The position numbers were made by a program, and so were the translations under genes. Shown piece by piece: positions 1 to 12,022 of a stretch of DNA of 64,000 bases (the stretch's first letter is position 1; each line of letters begins with the position of its first letter). The notes beneath the pieces were generated by a model that was not told the origin of the DNA, ran no database searches, and saw only the letters and a program-made list of their open reading frames with translations. The DNA comes from Serratia surfactantfaciens (GTDB taxonomy: Bacteria > Pseudomonadota > Gammaproteobacteria > Enterobacterales > Enterobacteriaceae): assembly GCF_001642805.2 (NCBI RefSeq), contig NZ_CP016948.1, positions 4,030,001 to 4,094,000 on the forward strand, written 5' to 3'.

Positions 1-551
1 AGCGAGCCGTCGGCGCGCCGCGCCGCGTTGCGGTACTGCGGCGAAGAGAGGCCAAAGCGGTGGCCGGCGTCATCGATGTTCATCGGATGGATCAACAGAA
101 AGTCTGGCTGATAACGCAGACGCAGGTTTTCGGCGTCGTCAAACAGATGGCTGTCGGGATAACCGTCGTCGTAATAGAAATGCCCGTGTTGAATCGGCAG
201 CTCGGGGGCATCGGTATGGCGGTCGCGCGCGGCGTCGAACGGCGTGCGGTTATACAATTCGCTGAACCAGTGGTAAGCGGCGGCGGCGGTGGTCAGCCCG
301 GCGGCGCGCGCGTAATGAAACACACTTTGTTGATGAGAAAGGCGCGAGACGTGATTGTGCACCACGCCGCTCTCCACCGGCGTGACGCCGGTGAGGATGC
401 ATTCATACAGCGGCCGGGAGAGCGAGGGCAACTCGCTCTCCAGCAGGTACAACCGCCCGCGTCCCGCCGCGCATTCGGCCTGCAGATAACCCATGGCGTC
501 GTGCGCCACCCGGTAGTTGAGGCCGTCCAGCAGCACGAGGATCGTTTTCAT
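1..551 (-). CDS. Alkaline-phosphatase-superfamily phosphodiesterase/hydrolase, 3' part outside the window
   Basis: The minus-strand reading frame opens at the ATG at 551 and runs off the window start, leaving 183 complete codons of the N-terminal part. It begins MKTILVLLDGLN, with a metal-binding Asp at residue 9, has a Ser-rich candidate nucleophile segment at about 41-46 (LPSLSR), and a second metal-ligand segment at 155-164 (HPMNIDDAGH). This is the pattern of type I phosphodiesterase/nucleotide pyrophosphatase and phosphonoacetate-hydrolase relatives. It starts 11 bp after the binding-protein gene, so the two are probably cotranscribed. The pairing suggests hydrolysis of an imported phosphate ester or phosphonate. 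The substrate is not readable from sequence. Confidence 0.8.
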   Translation of the reverse strand, partial: MKTILVLLDGLNYRVAHDAMGYLQAECAAGRGRLYLLESELPSLSRPLYECILTGVTPVESGVVHNHVSRLSHQQSVFHYARAAGLTTAAAAYHWFSELYNRTPFDAARDRHTDAPELPIQHGHFYYDDGYPDSHLFDDAENLRLRYQPDFLLIHPMNIDDAGHRFGLSSPQYRNAARRADGS

Positions 552-562
552 GGTGCGTTAAC

Positions 563-1624
563 TCACTGCTGCATAAACATAATGACGTTTTCCTGCCACA
601 GGCGCGGCAGCGCTTTGGCGCTCTGTTCCCAGGCTGCCGGATCGGCGATCGGGTGCGCGTTCTTGTACTGCTCGGCCGGCAGCAGCTTGGCTTTGACGTC
701 GTCCGGCAGCGTCAGATGCTCGGCGCGGATCGGGCGGGCATAGCCGCGCGCCAGGTTGATCTGACCGGCGTCGGAGAAGATGTATTCGCGCGCCAGCTTG
801 GCGGCATTCGGGTGCTTGGCGTATTTGTTGATGATGGTGGTGTAGCCGGAAGTGATCGAACCGTCCGACGGGATCAGCACTTCAAAGCGGGTTTTGTCGA
901 TCTGATCGCGGTAGTTCAGACCGTTGAAGTCCCATACCACGCCGACCTGCACTTCCCCCTTCTCCAGCGACGCGATCACCGGGTTACTCAGGCTCAGGCG
1001 GCCGGCCTTGGCCAGCTTGCCGAAGAACTCCAGGCCCGGCTTGAGGTTTTTCTCGTTGCCGCCCATGGCGTAAGTGGCCGCCAGCACGCCGCTGGCCGCC
1101 TGCGAAGCGGTGCCGACGTCGCCGATGGTGACCTGATAGCTGCCCTTCAGCAGATCGGCCCAGCTGTGCGGGATGTCTTTCACCTGTTGCTTGTTAATGA
1201 TGAAGGCGATGGTGCCGGTGTAAGCCAGCGCCCAGTGGCCATCTTTGTCTTTCGCCCAATCTGGCACCTGATCCCAGGTGGAGGGTTTGTACGGCTGCGT
1301 CACGCCCTTCTGCACCGCCACCGGGCCGAAGGCCGCGCCGACGTCACCGATGTCCGCCGTGGCGTTGTTCTTTTCCGCATCGAATTTGGCGATCTCCTGC
1401 GCAGAGCTCATGTCGGTATCGACATGCTTCAGGCCGTATTTGCTCAACAGATCTTGCCAGGTGCCTTTCCAGTTGGCCCAGCTGTCCGGCATGCCGACGC
1501 TGTTGACTTCGCCTTCTTTTTTAGCGGCCTGCTCCAGCGCCGCCAGATCGGTATCCGCGGCCCAGCTCATCTGGCTGGATAACACGATGGCACTGGTTAA
1601 CACAGAAGCGCACAAACGTTTCAT
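563..1624 (-). CDS. Periplasmic substrate-binding protein of an ABC transporter
   Basis: A 353-aa protein with a typical Sec signal peptide (KR, then a hydrophobic stretch, then SSQMSWA with likely cleavage before ADTD at about residue 23) and no lipobox. The mature part resembles the iron(III)/spermidine/2-aminoethylphosphonate-type solute-binding fold, with GYTTIINKYAKHPNAAKL and a late NLARGYARPIR motif. It is the first gene of a minus-strand unit followed 11 bp later by the phosphatase-like gene. Permease and ATPase genes are not in view and may lie beyond the window start. The neighbouring phosphatase and GntR/UTRA regulator favour an organophosphonate or phosphoester ligand, but this is inference. 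Confidence 0.8.
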   Translation of the reverse strand: MKRLCASVLTSAIVLSSQMSWAADTDLAALEQAAKKEGEVNSVGMPDSWANWKGTWQDLLSKYGLKHVDTDMSSAQEIAKFDAEKNNATADIGDVGAAFGPVAVQKGVTQPYKPSTWDQVPDWAKDKDGHWALAYTGTIAFIINKQQVKDIPHSWADLLKGSYQVTIGDVGTASQAASGVLAATYAMGGNEKNLKPGLEFFGKLAKAGRLSLSNPVIASLEKGEVQVGVVWDFNGLNYRDQIDKTRFEVLIPSDGSITSGYTTIINKYAKHPNAAKLAREYIFSDAGQINLARGYARPIRAEHLTLPDDVKAKLLPAEQYKNAHPIADPAAWEQSAKALPRLWQENVIMFMQQ

Positions 1625-1655
1625 AACTGATGCTCCAGGTGGTAGTGTGGGGATG

Positions 1656-1671
1656 GCTGGACTAGTCCAGC
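1656..1671. promoter_or_regulatory. 16-bp perfect palindrome, probable operator of the divergent GntR/UTRA regulator
   Basis: GCTGGACTAGTCCAGC is identical to its reverse complement and lies 32 bp upstream of the binding-protein start. A related half-site, CTGGTCTAC, lies at 1768-1776, 39 bp upstream of the regulator gene. HutC/UTRA regulators bind short palindromes in their own divergent promoter regions, so this is the best operator candidate for both directions. Assignment to this regulator is inferred from position. Confidence 0.6.
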
Positions 1672-1814
1672 AAGGGCCAAACCAATCTAACGGACGAATG
1701 TGATAATTATATGTCAGCTTAAAAAAGCGACAGTTTTATCACCCATTGCAACGGCGAAAACGCGACGCTGGTCTACCTTAAAGGCCAAACGCACTGAAAC
1801 GGGACACCCGCTGT

Positions 1815-2525
1815 ATGAGTGAAGCACCGACGACCGTCGCCACCATCTGCCAAACGCTGCACGCCCGCATCACCGCCGGCGAGTTCGCCGTGGGCGGCAA
1901 GCTGCCCTCCGAGCGAGCCCTGAGCGAACAGTTCGCCACCACCCGCATTACCCTGCAGGAGGCGCTCGGCCAATTGGAGGCGCAGGGCGTCATTTACCGT
2001 CAGGTGCGGCGCGGTTGGTTTATCTCGCCGCCACGTCTGATCTATAACCCGTTGCAGCGCAGCCATTTTCACGCCATGGCGCAGCAACAGGGGCGCGCCG
2101 CCCATACCGAAGCGATAGACAGTGCGCTCGTCACGCTCGACGCGCCGCTGGCCGGCCGCCTGGCGCTGCCCTCCGGCGCCGAGGCCTATCGCATTCGCCG
2201 GCTGCGCTACATCGACGGGCGTGCGGTGCTGTACTGCGAGCACTACCTCAATCCGGCCTATTTCCCCGGTATTCTGGACGAAGATCTGACTCAGTCGCTG
2301 ACCGCGCTGTACGCCGCACGCTACGGCATTCACTACGGCCGGGTACGTTTCGACATGCTGCCCACCCTGCTGCCGCAACAGGCCGCCGCCATGCTGAAGG
2401 TGACCTACGGCAGCCCGGCGCTGTTCATTACGCGGGTGAACCGCGATCAGCACGACAGAGTGATCGATTGCGACCTGGAGTATTGGCGTTACGACGCGCT
2501 GCACATCGACGTGGAAGCGCTGTAA
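1815..2525 (+). CDS. GntR-family transcriptional regulator with UTRA domain (HutC/PhnF-like)
   Basis: A 236-aa protein. Residues about 8-70 form a GntR winged helix (LHARITAGEFAVGGKLPSERALSEQF, then TLQEALGQLEAQGVIYRQVRRGWFIS). Residues about 95-230 form a UTRA ligand-binding domain (RIRRLRYIDGRAVLYCEHYLNP, ITRVNRDQHDRVIDCDLEYW). It is transcribed away from the binding-protein gene and probably represses both promoters until a ligand binds. The arrangement resembles PhnR/PhnF-type regulators of phosphonate uptake genes, but the ligand is unknown. No strong Shine-Dalgarno is visible; the start is chosen because it gives a normal GntR N-terminus. Confidence 0.85.
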   Translation: MSEAPTTVATICQTLHARITAGEFAVGGKLPSERALSEQFATTRITLQEALGQLEAQGVIYRQVRRGWFISPPRLIYNPLQRSHFHAMAQQQGRAAHTEAIDSALVTLDAPLAGRLALPSGAEAYRIRRLRYIDGRAVLYCEHYLNPAYFPGILDEDLTQSLTALYAARYGIHYGRVRFDMLPTLLPQQAAAMLKVTYGSPALFITRVNRDQHDRVIDCDLEYWRYDALHIDVEAL

Positions 2526-2529
2526 ATGA

Positions 2530-2553
2530 CAAGGGCGCATCGCTGCGCCCTTG
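2530..2553. terminator. Hairpin between convergent regulator and metH genes
   Basis: CAAGGGCGCA and TGCGCCCTTG form a 10-bp perfect stem with a TCGC loop between two convergent stop codons. The following T-tracts are poor on both strands, so efficiency is uncertain. A bidirectional role is inferred from position. Confidence 0.6.
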
Positions 2554-2563
2554 AAGAGGAAAA

Positions 2564-6244
<3,681 letters not shown>

Positions 6245-6344
6245 TGTAACCCCTTCCATTGCCATCCAGCCCATCGCTCAACTGCCGCAAAAACCAACGG
6301 GTCATCCTAGCACAGCTTGTAGGGACAAAGGGGGAGACGACAAT

Positions 6345-6357
6345 TGAGAGTTTTTCA
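6345..6357. promoter_or_regulatory. Probable MetR binding site upstream of metH
   Basis: TGAGAGTTTTTCA matches the MetR consensus TGAANNTNNTTCA at all but one specified position. It lies about 100 bp upstream of the chosen metH start. MetR activates metH and metE in enteric bacteria. The site is a sequence match only. Confidence 0.6.
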
Positions 6358-6415
6358 GGTTGTGCGCCAACACCTCCGATGAGCTGGCGGCGGCTTGCAA
6401 TTCATCGACAAAAAA

Positions 6416-6430
6416 CGAAAATGAATTCCA
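6416..6430. promoter_or_regulatory. Probable IclR operator for iclR autoregulation
   Basis: Read on the minus strand, TGGAATTCATTTTCG matches the IclR consensus TGGAAATNATTTCCA at 11 of 14 specified positions. It ends 25 bp upstream of the iclR start codon, in a position suited to autorepression, which is known for E. coli IclR. Confidence 0.6.
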
Positions 6431-6455
6431 TCATACGGAAAAAGGAATATCACCC

Positions 6456-7286
6456 ATGGCCACCCCTGCTCCCGCCAAACGCGGCAAGAAGCCCCGCGCA
6501 GCAGCCCCGGCCGCCAGTGCGGCGACCGGCCAGGTACAATCGTTGACCCGTGGCCTGAAGCTGCTGGAATACATTTCGGAAGCCCAGGGCAACGTGGCGC
6601 TGACCGATCTGGCCCAGCAGGCCGGCCTGCCGAACTCCACCACTCACCGTCTGCTCACCACCATGCAGCAGCAGGGATTCGTGCGCCAGGTCGGCGATCT
6701 CGGTCTGTGGACCATCGGCTCGCACGCTTTTGTGGTCGGCAGCAGCTTTCTGCAAAGCCGCAACCTGCTGGCGATGGTGCATCCGACGCTGCGCCGACTG
6801 ATGGAAGAGTCGGGTGAAACGGTCAACCTGGCGGTACTGGATACCAGCGAGTACCAGGCGATCATCATCGATCAGGTGCAGTGTACGGCGCTGATGCGCA
6901 TGTCGGCGCCGATCGGCGGCAAACTGCCGATGCACGCCTCCGGCGCCGGCAAAGCCTTCCTCGCCACCCTGCCGGACGATCAGGTGACCAAGCTGCTGCA
7001 CAAGAAAGGCATGCACACCTACACGCCGCACACCCTGACGCCGCACAACCTGAAAGAGGGACTGGCGCAGATCCGCAAGCAGGGCTTTTCCTTTGACGAC
7101 GAAGAGCACGCGCTCGGCCTGCGTTGCGTGGCGGCCTGCATCTTCGACGAGCATCGCGAAGCCTTCGCCGCCATTTCTATCTCCGGCCCGGTATCGCGCA
7201 TCACCGACGATCGCGTGATCGAGCTGGGCGCGCTGGTGATCCACGCGGCGAAAGAGATCAGCCTGGCCTACGGCGGCGTACGCTAA
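6456..7286 (+). CDS. iclR: Acetate operon repressor IclR
   Basis: IclR represses the glyoxylate bypass genes and responds to glyoxylate and pyruvate. From the ATG at 6456 the protein is 276 aa, starting MATPAPAKRGKKPR as in the family. A longer in-frame opening at 6360 is rejected because AAAGGAA precedes 6456 at correct spacing. Residues about 28-90 form the winged helix (LTDLAQQAGLPNSTTHRLL), and about 100-276 the IclR effector domain (KLPMHASGAGKAFLA, FDDEEHALGLRCVAACIFD). It is divergent from metH as in E. coli, but is separated from its target aceBAK by the gluconate/Entner-Doudoroff cluster. Confidence 0.96.
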   Translation: MATPAPAKRGKKPRAAAPAASAATGQVQSLTRGLKLLEYISEAQGNVALTDLAQQAGLPNSTTHRLLTTMQQQGFVRQVGDLGLWTIGSHAFVVGSSFLQSRNLLAMVHPTLRRLMEESGETVNLAVLDTSEYQAIIIDQVQCTALMRMSAPIGGKLPMHASGAGKAFLATLPDDQVTKLLHKKGMHTYTPHTLTPHNLKEGLAQIRKQGFSFDDEEHALGLRCVAACIFDEHREAFAAISISGPVSRITDDRVIELGALVIHAAKEISLAYGGVR

Positions 7287-7392
7287 TCCAGCCCATCCGC
7301 GGGGCGCCGCAGTGCGCCTCCGCTCCCCTTCCTTGCTCTGTTGTCAGCATGTAAATGGCTGTTGGTATCCTGTTTAGCCCACAGGAAAAAAG

Positions 7393-7408
7393 CTTGAAGC
7401 CGATCACA
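7393..7408. promoter_or_regulatory. Weak CRP-like site upstream of gntK
   Basis: CTTGA-N6-TCACA keeps the N6 spacing and a perfect right half of the CRP consensus TGTGA-N6-TCACA, with a poorer left half. It lies about 55 bp upstream of the GntR operators. CRP control of gluconate genes is known in E. coli. The call is tentative. Confidence 0.35.
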
Positions 7409-7462
7409 GTTAACGATCCTCACGGCGAAAGCCCATTGCAACCGCTCAAACTTCCTTCGACA

Positions 7463-7493
7463 ATGTTACCGATAACATGTTACCGGTAACAAT
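7463..7493. promoter_or_regulatory. Two overlapping GntR operators controlling gntK-gntU
   Basis: ATGTTACCGATAACAT (7463-7478) matches the GntR box ATGTTA-N4-TAACAT exactly. A second copy, ATGTTACCGGTAACAA (7477-7492), differs from the box in its last base and contains the perfect palindrome TGTTACCGGTAACA (7478-7491). The copies share bases 7477-7478, giving a 14-bp repeat phase. They lie about 45 bp upstream of gntK. GntR (LacI family) represses gluconate genes and is released by gluconate; no gntR gene is visible in this window, so it would act in trans. Confidence 0.85.
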
Positions 7494-7538
7494 CGAACTG
7501 AACGAAGGTAACGTCACCCGGTGTTTTGGAGCCAAGCC

Positions 7539-8078
7539 ATGACCAACAATCACAATCGCATTTACGTCGTTATGGGCGTTTCCGGCAGCGGCAAGTCCGC
7601 CGTCGCCGCCGCCGCGGCCCGCCAACTCTCCGCCGGCTTCCTCGACGGCGACTTCCTGCATCCGCGCAGCAATATCCTGAAGATGGCCGCCGGCGAAGCG
7701 TTGAACGACGACGATCGCGCCCCGTGGCTGGCCGCGCTCAACGACGCCGCCTTCGCCATGCAGCGCACCAACAACGTGTCGATCATCGTCTGCTCGGCGC
7801 TGAAAAAGCAGTATCGCGACCGCCTGCGCGCCGGCAACGGCAACCTGTCGTTCATCTATCTGCACGGCGAGTTCCCGGTGATCGAATCCCGTCTGGCGGC
7901 ACGTAACGGCCACTTCTTCAAGCCGCAGATGTTGGTCACCCAGTTCGCCGCACTCGAGCAGCCGGGCGCCGACGAAAACGACGTGATGGCGATCGACATC
8001 AATCAGCCGCTGGACGCGGTGATCGCCGATACCGTGCACCATATCCAGAGCTTCCTGCCACAGGACGTGTGCGCGTGA
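7539..8078 (+). CDS. gntK: Gluconokinase
   Basis: Phosphorylates gluconate with ATP to 6-phosphogluconate, the substrate of Edd encoded downstream. The product is 179 aa (E. coli GntK 175) with a P-loop GVSGSGKS at residues 13-20, DGDFLHPRSNILKMAAGEALNDDDR (substrate region, about 38-62) and CSALKKQYRDRLR at about 87-99. The ATG at 7539 is preferred over an in-frame GTG at 7521 because GGAG precedes it and family members start just before the P-loop strand. Its stop overlaps the gntU start, so the two are translationally coupled. Confidence 0.95.
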   Translation: MTNNHNRIYVVMGVSGSGKSAVAAAAARQLSAGFLDGDFLHPRSNILKMAAGEALNDDDRAPWLAALNDAAFAMQRTNNVSIIVCSALKKQYRDRLRAGNGNLSFIYLHGEFPVIESRLAARNGHFFKPQMLVTQFAALEQPGADENDVMAIDINQPLDAVIADTVHHIQSFLPQDVCA

Positions 8079-9412
8079 GTACCCTGACGCTGGTCGGTAC
8101 CGCAGTCGGCTCGGTTTTACTGCTGTTATTCCTGGTGATGAAGGCGCGCATGCACGCCTTCGTCGCGCTGATGCTGGTGTCCATCGCCGCCGGCATTTTC
8201 TCCGGCATGCCGCTGGACCATATCGCCGACACCATGCAAAAAGGCATGGGCGACACGCTGGGCTTCCTGGCGATCGTGGTGGCGCTGGGGGCGATGTTCG
8301 GCAAGATCCTGCATGAGGTCGGCGCGCTCGATCAAATTGCGGCGCAATTGCTGAAACGATTCGGACAAAGCAAGGCGCACTATGCGCTCGGTATCGCCGG
8401 CCTGATCTGCGCGCTGCCGCTGTTCTTCGACGTGGCGGTGGTGCTGCTTATCGGCATCGTGTTCGCCGTGGCGCGCCGCACCGACGGCAATATCGTCAAG
8501 CTGGCGATCCCGCTGTTCGCCGGCGTGGCCGCCGCCGCCTCCTTCCTGCTGCCGGGACCGGTGCCGATGCTGCTGGCTTCGCAGATGAAGGCCGACTTCG
8601 GCTGGATGATCGCCATCGGCCTGGTGGCGGCGGTGATCGGCATGCTGATCGCCGGCCCGCTGTACGGCAGCTTTATCAGCCGCTTCGTCAACTGGCCAAT
8701 GCCGCCGGAAGAGAATGAGCCGACGCTGACCAAGGGCAATCTGCCGTCGTTCGGCTTCAGCCTGGCGCTGGTGCTGTGCCCGCTGGTGCTGGTCGGCATG
8801 AAAACCATCGGCGCGCGGCTGGTCACTCCGGGTTCACAGCTGCAGCAGTGGCTGGAGTTTATCGGCCATCCATTCACCGCCATCCTGCTGGCCTGCCTGA
8901 TCGTGATTTACGGCCTGGCGAAGCCACGCGGCATGAGCAACGAACAGACGCTGGCCATCTGCTCCGCCGCAGTGCAACCGGCCGGGATCATCTTGCTGAT
9001 GACCGGCGCCGGCGGGGTGTTCAAACAGATCCTGGTGGATTCCGGCGTCGGGCCGGCGCTGGGTGACGCCATGATCGGCGCCGGCCTGCCGATCGCCGTG
9101 GCCGCCTTTGCGCTCTCCGCCATGGTGCGGGTGATCCAGGGCTCGGCCACCGTCGCCTGCCTGACCACCGTCGGCCTGGTGCTGCCGGTCACCAGCCAGC
9201 TCGGGCTGAACGGCGGGCAACTGGCCGCGCTGGCTATCTGCATCGCCGGCGGCTCCATCGTGCTGAGCCACGTCAACGACGCCGGTTTCTGGCTGTTCGG
9301 CAAATTCACCGGCGCCAACGAACTGCAAACGCTGAAAACCTGGACGGTAATGGAAACGATTCTGGGCAGCGTCGGCGGCGCCATCGGCATGATTGCATTC
9401 ACGATGTTTTAA
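8075..9412 (+). CDS. gntU: Gluconate permease, GntP family (GntU-like)
   Basis: An inner-membrane gluconate:H+ symporter of 445 aa (E. coli GntU 446). It is almost entirely hydrophobic, with about 12-14 predicted membrane segments and conserved loops CALPLFFDVAVVLLIGIVFA, GSATVACLTTVGLVLPV and SHVNDAGFWLFGKFTG. The start is the GTG at 8075, which overlaps the gntK stop as GTGA and gives the family N-terminus STLTLVGTAVGS; a GTG two codons upstream is an alternative. Similarity is clearly closer to GntU than to other GntP paralogues, and the gntK-gntU pairing is that of E. coli. Confidence 0.92.
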   Translation: MSTLTLVGTAVGSVLLLLFLVMKARMHAFVALMLVSIAAGIFSGMPLDHIADTMQKGMGDTLGFLAIVVALGAMFGKILHEVGALDQIAAQLLKRFGQSKAHYALGIAGLICALPLFFDVAVVLLIGIVFAVARRTDGNIVKLAIPLFAGVAAAASFLLPGPVPMLLASQMKADFGWMIAIGLVAAVIGMLIAGPLYGSFISRFVNWPMPPEENEPTLTKGNLPSFGFSLALVLCPLVLVGMKTIGARLVTPGSQLQQWLEFIGHPFTAILLACLIVIYGLAKPRGMSNEQTLAICSAAVQPAGIILLMTGAGGVFKQILVDSGVGPALGDAMIGAGLPIAVAAFALSAMVRVIQGSATVACLTTVGLVLPVTSQLGLNGGQLAALAICIAGGSIVLSHVNDAGFWLFGKFTGANELQTLKTWTVMETILGSVGGAIGMIAFTMF

Positions 9413-9510
9413 CGCCCAAATCGCCCCCGGCCTTGCACACCAGGGCTGCAAATCACCACCGGGGGCACCGCCACAGGCGGCGACTATAACAACAGCAATG
9501 TGAGGAAGGC

Positions 9511-11325
9511 ATGATTAACCCAACCTTGTCCCGTGTCACACAGCGCATCATCCACCGTTCCGAGGCCAGCCGCGCCGCCTATCTGGCGCGCATCGAGGCG
9601 GCCCGCTCCCAAACCGTCCACCGCGCGCAGCTGGCCTGCGGCAACCTGGCCCACGGCTTCGCCGCCTGTCAGCCCGATGACAAGACGGCGCTGAAAAACA
9701 TGGTGCGCAGCGATATCGCCATCATCACCGCCTACAACGACATGCTGTCGGCCCACCAGCCCTACGAACACTACCCAGAGCGGCTGAAGCAGGCGCTGAA
9801 GGCGGTGGGTGCCGTGGGCCAGGTGGCCGGCGGCGTGCCGGCGATGTGCGACGGCGTGACCCAGGGGCAGGACGGTATGGAGCTGTCGCTGATGAGCCGT
9901 GACGTGATCGCCATGTCGGCCGCCGTCGGCCTGTCGCACAACATGTTCGACGGCGCGCTGTTCCTCGGTATTTGCGACAAGATCGTGCCGGGGTTGGTGA
10001 TGGCCGCCCTCTCCTTCGGCCACCTGCCCGCGCTGTTCGTGCCGGCCGGCCCGATGAGCAGCGGTTTGCCGAACAAGGAAAAGGTGCGCGTGCGCCAGCT
10101 GTACGCCGAGGGCAAGGCCGACCGCCTGGCGTTGCTGGAAGCCGAGGCCGCCTCTTATCACGGTATCGGCACCTGCACCTTCTACGGCACCGCCAACACC
10201 AATCAGATGGTGATGGAAGTGATGGGTCTGCATCTGCCAGGCGCTTCCTTCGTGCATCCGAACACGCCGCTGCGCGACGCGCTGAACGACGCCGCCGCGC
10301 GCCAGGTGACCCGGCTGACCGACACCGCCGGCAACTACCTGCCGATCGGCCGCCTGGTGGACGAGAAAGTGGTGGTGAACGGCATCGTCTCGCTGCTGGC
10401 CACCGGCGGCTCCACCAATCTGACCATGCATCTGGTGGCGATGGCGCGGGCGGCGGGCATCATCATCACCTGGGACGATTTCTCCGAGCTGTCGGAAGCG
10501 GTGCCGCTGCTGTGCCGCATCTACCCGAACGGCCCGGCCGACATCAACCAGTTCCAGGCCGCCGGCGGCGTGCCGCTGGTGGTGCGCGAGCTGCTGCAAC
10601 ACGGCCTGCTGCACGAAGAGGTGCACACCGTGGCCGGTTTCGGCCTGCGCCGCTACACCCAGGAACCCTGGCTGGATAATGGCCAGCTGGCGTGGCGCGA
10701 AGGTGTGGCCGGCTCGCTCGACGCCAAGGTAATCGCCAGCGTCGCTCAGCCATTCGAACATCACGGCGGCACCAAGGTGATGGCCGGCAATCTGGGCCGT
10801 GCGGTGATGAAAACCTCGGCGGTGCCCGCCGACAACCAGATCATCGAAGCGCCGGCGGTGGTGTTCGACAGCCAGCACGACATCGTGCCGGCGTTCGAAG
10901 CCGGCAAGCTGGATCGCGATTGCGTGGTGGTGGTGCGCTTCCAGGGGCCGCAGGCCAACGGCATGCCCGAACTGCACAAACTGATGCCGCCGCTGGGCGT
11001 GCTGATGGATCGCGGCTTCAAAGTGGCGCTGGTGACCGACGGTCGCCTGTCCGGCGCCTCCGGCAAGGTACCTTCCGCCATCCACGTCACTCCGGAAGCC
11101 TATACCGGCGGCCTGCTGGCGAAAGTGCGCGACGGCGATCCGATCCGCGTCAACGGCCGCAGCGGCGAGCTGCAGGTGCTGGTCGACGCCGAGGAGCTGG
11201 CCCTGCGCACGCCTTGCCAACCCGATCTGAGCGCGGAACACATCGGCTGCGGCCGCGAGCTGTTCGGCGCGCTGCGCAGCCAGCTGTCCGGCGCCGAACA
11301 GGGTGCCTGCTGCATCAAATTTTAA
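9511..11325 (+). CDS. edd: 6-phosphogluconate dehydratase (Entner-Doudoroff)
   Basis: Dehydrates 6-phosphogluconate to 2-keto-3-deoxy-6-phosphogluconate. The 604-aa product (E. coli 603) belongs to the IlvD/Edd family, with CDGVTQG at 113-119, the iron-sulfur-associated segment [11 protein letters not shown] at 151-161 and the C-terminal signature [31 protein letters not shown] directly precedes the ATG. It follows gntU by 98 bp with no convincing terminator between, so cotranscription with gntKU is likely, and eda follows by 54 bp. Gluconate entry, phosphorylation and both Entner-Doudoroff steps are therefore grouped here. Confidence 0.97.
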   Translation: MINPTLSRVTQRIIHRSEASRAAYLARIEAARSQTVHRAQLACGNLAHGFAACQPDDKTALKNMVRSDIAIITAYNDMLSAHQPYEHYPERLKQALKAVGAVGQVAGGVPAMCDGVTQGQDGMELSLMSRDVIAMSAAVGLSHNMFDGALFLGICDKIVPGLVMAALSFGHLPALFVPAGPMSSGLPNKEKVRVRQLYAEGKADRLALLEAEAASYHGIGTCTFYGTANTNQMVMEVMGLHLPGASFVHPNTPLRDALNDAAARQVTRLTDTAGNYLPIGRLVDEKVVVNGIVSLLATGGSTNLTMHLVAMARAAGIIITWDDFSELSEAVPLLCRIYPNGPADINQFQAAGGVPLVVRELLQHGLLHEEVHTVAGFGLRRYTQEPWLDNGQLAWREGVAGSLDAKVIASVAQPFEHHGGTKVMAGNLGRAVMKTSAVPADNQIIEAPAVVFDSQHDIVPAFEAGKLDRDCVVVVRFQGPQANGMPELHKLMPPLGVLMDRGFKVALVTDGRLSGASGKVPSAIHVTPEAYTGGLLAKVRDGDPIRVNGRSGELQVLVDAEELALRTPCQPDLSAEHIGCGRELFGALRSQLSGAEQGACCIKF

Positions 11326-11379
11326 TCGATAGCCTGGCCGCATCGCCGCCTGGCGGCGGCCACAGAGGAGAGCGTCATC

Positions 11380-12021
11380 ATGAACAAGTGGAAAACAAGC
11401 GCCGAACAGATCCTGACGGCGGGGCCGGTGGTGCCGGTCATCGTTATCAACAAGCTGGAACATGCGGTGCCGTTGGCGAAAGCGCTGGTCGCCGGCGGCG
11501 TGCGGGTGCTGGAGGTGACGCTGCGCACCGCCTGCGCCATGGATGCCATTCGCGCCATCGCCCAAGAGGTGCCGGAAGCGATCATCGGTGCCGGTACGGT
11601 GATTAATCCGCAGCAGCTGCGTGAAGTGACCGAGGCCGGCGCCCAGTTCGCCATCAGCCCGGGACTGACCGACGAGTTGCTGAAAGCGGCCACCGCCGGT
11701 TCAATCCCGTTGATTCCAGGCATCAGCACCGTTTCCGAACTGATGCAGGGCATGGATTACGGCCTGCGCGAGTTTAAATTCTTCCCGGCGGAAGCCAACG
11801 GCGGTGTAAAAGCGCTGCAGGCGATCGGCGGCCCGTTCCCGCAGGTGCGCTTCTGCCCGACCGGCGGTATCTCGCCGGACAACTACCGCAGTTACCTGGC
11901 GCTGAAAAGCGTGCTGTGCATCGGCGGCTCCTGGCTGGTGCCGGCGGACGCGCTGGAAAGCGGCGACTACGCGCGCATCACCGAACTGGCGCGCGCCGCC
12001 GTGGCGGGCGCCCAGGCCTGA
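11380..12021 (+). CDS. eda: KDPG/KHG aldolase
   Basis: Cleaves 2-keto-3-deoxy-6-phosphogluconate to pyruvate and glyceraldehyde-3-phosphate. The 213-aa sequence matches E. coli Eda in length and catalytic residues: Glu45 (VLEVTLRT), Thr73 (IGAGTV) and the Schiff-base Lys133 (EFKFFPAE). AGAGGAG lies upstream of the ATG. It is the last gene of the gluconate/Entner-Doudoroff unit and converges on aceK with a single base between stop codons and no intrinsic terminator, so transcriptional interference at the junction is possible. Confidence 0.97.
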   Translation: MNKWKTSAEQILTAGPVVPVIVINKLEHAVPLAKALVAGGVRVLEVTLRTACAMDAIRAIAQEVPEAIIGAGTVINPQQLREVTEAGAQFAISPGLTDELLKAATAGSIPLIPGISTVSELMQGMDYGLREFKFFPAEANGGVKALQAIGGPFPQVRFCPTGGISPDNYRSYLALKSVLCIGGSWLVPADALESGDYARITELARAAVAGAQA

Positions 12022-12022
12022 T

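Noticed and set aside
6360..6455. N-terminal extension of IclR from the ATG at 6360
   Set aside because: The extra 32 residues match no family member, overlap the IclR box, and have no ribosome site, while 6456 does.
9484..11565. 693-aa open frame antisense to edd and eda
   Set aside because: His/Gln-rich shadow frame over two well-supported genes.
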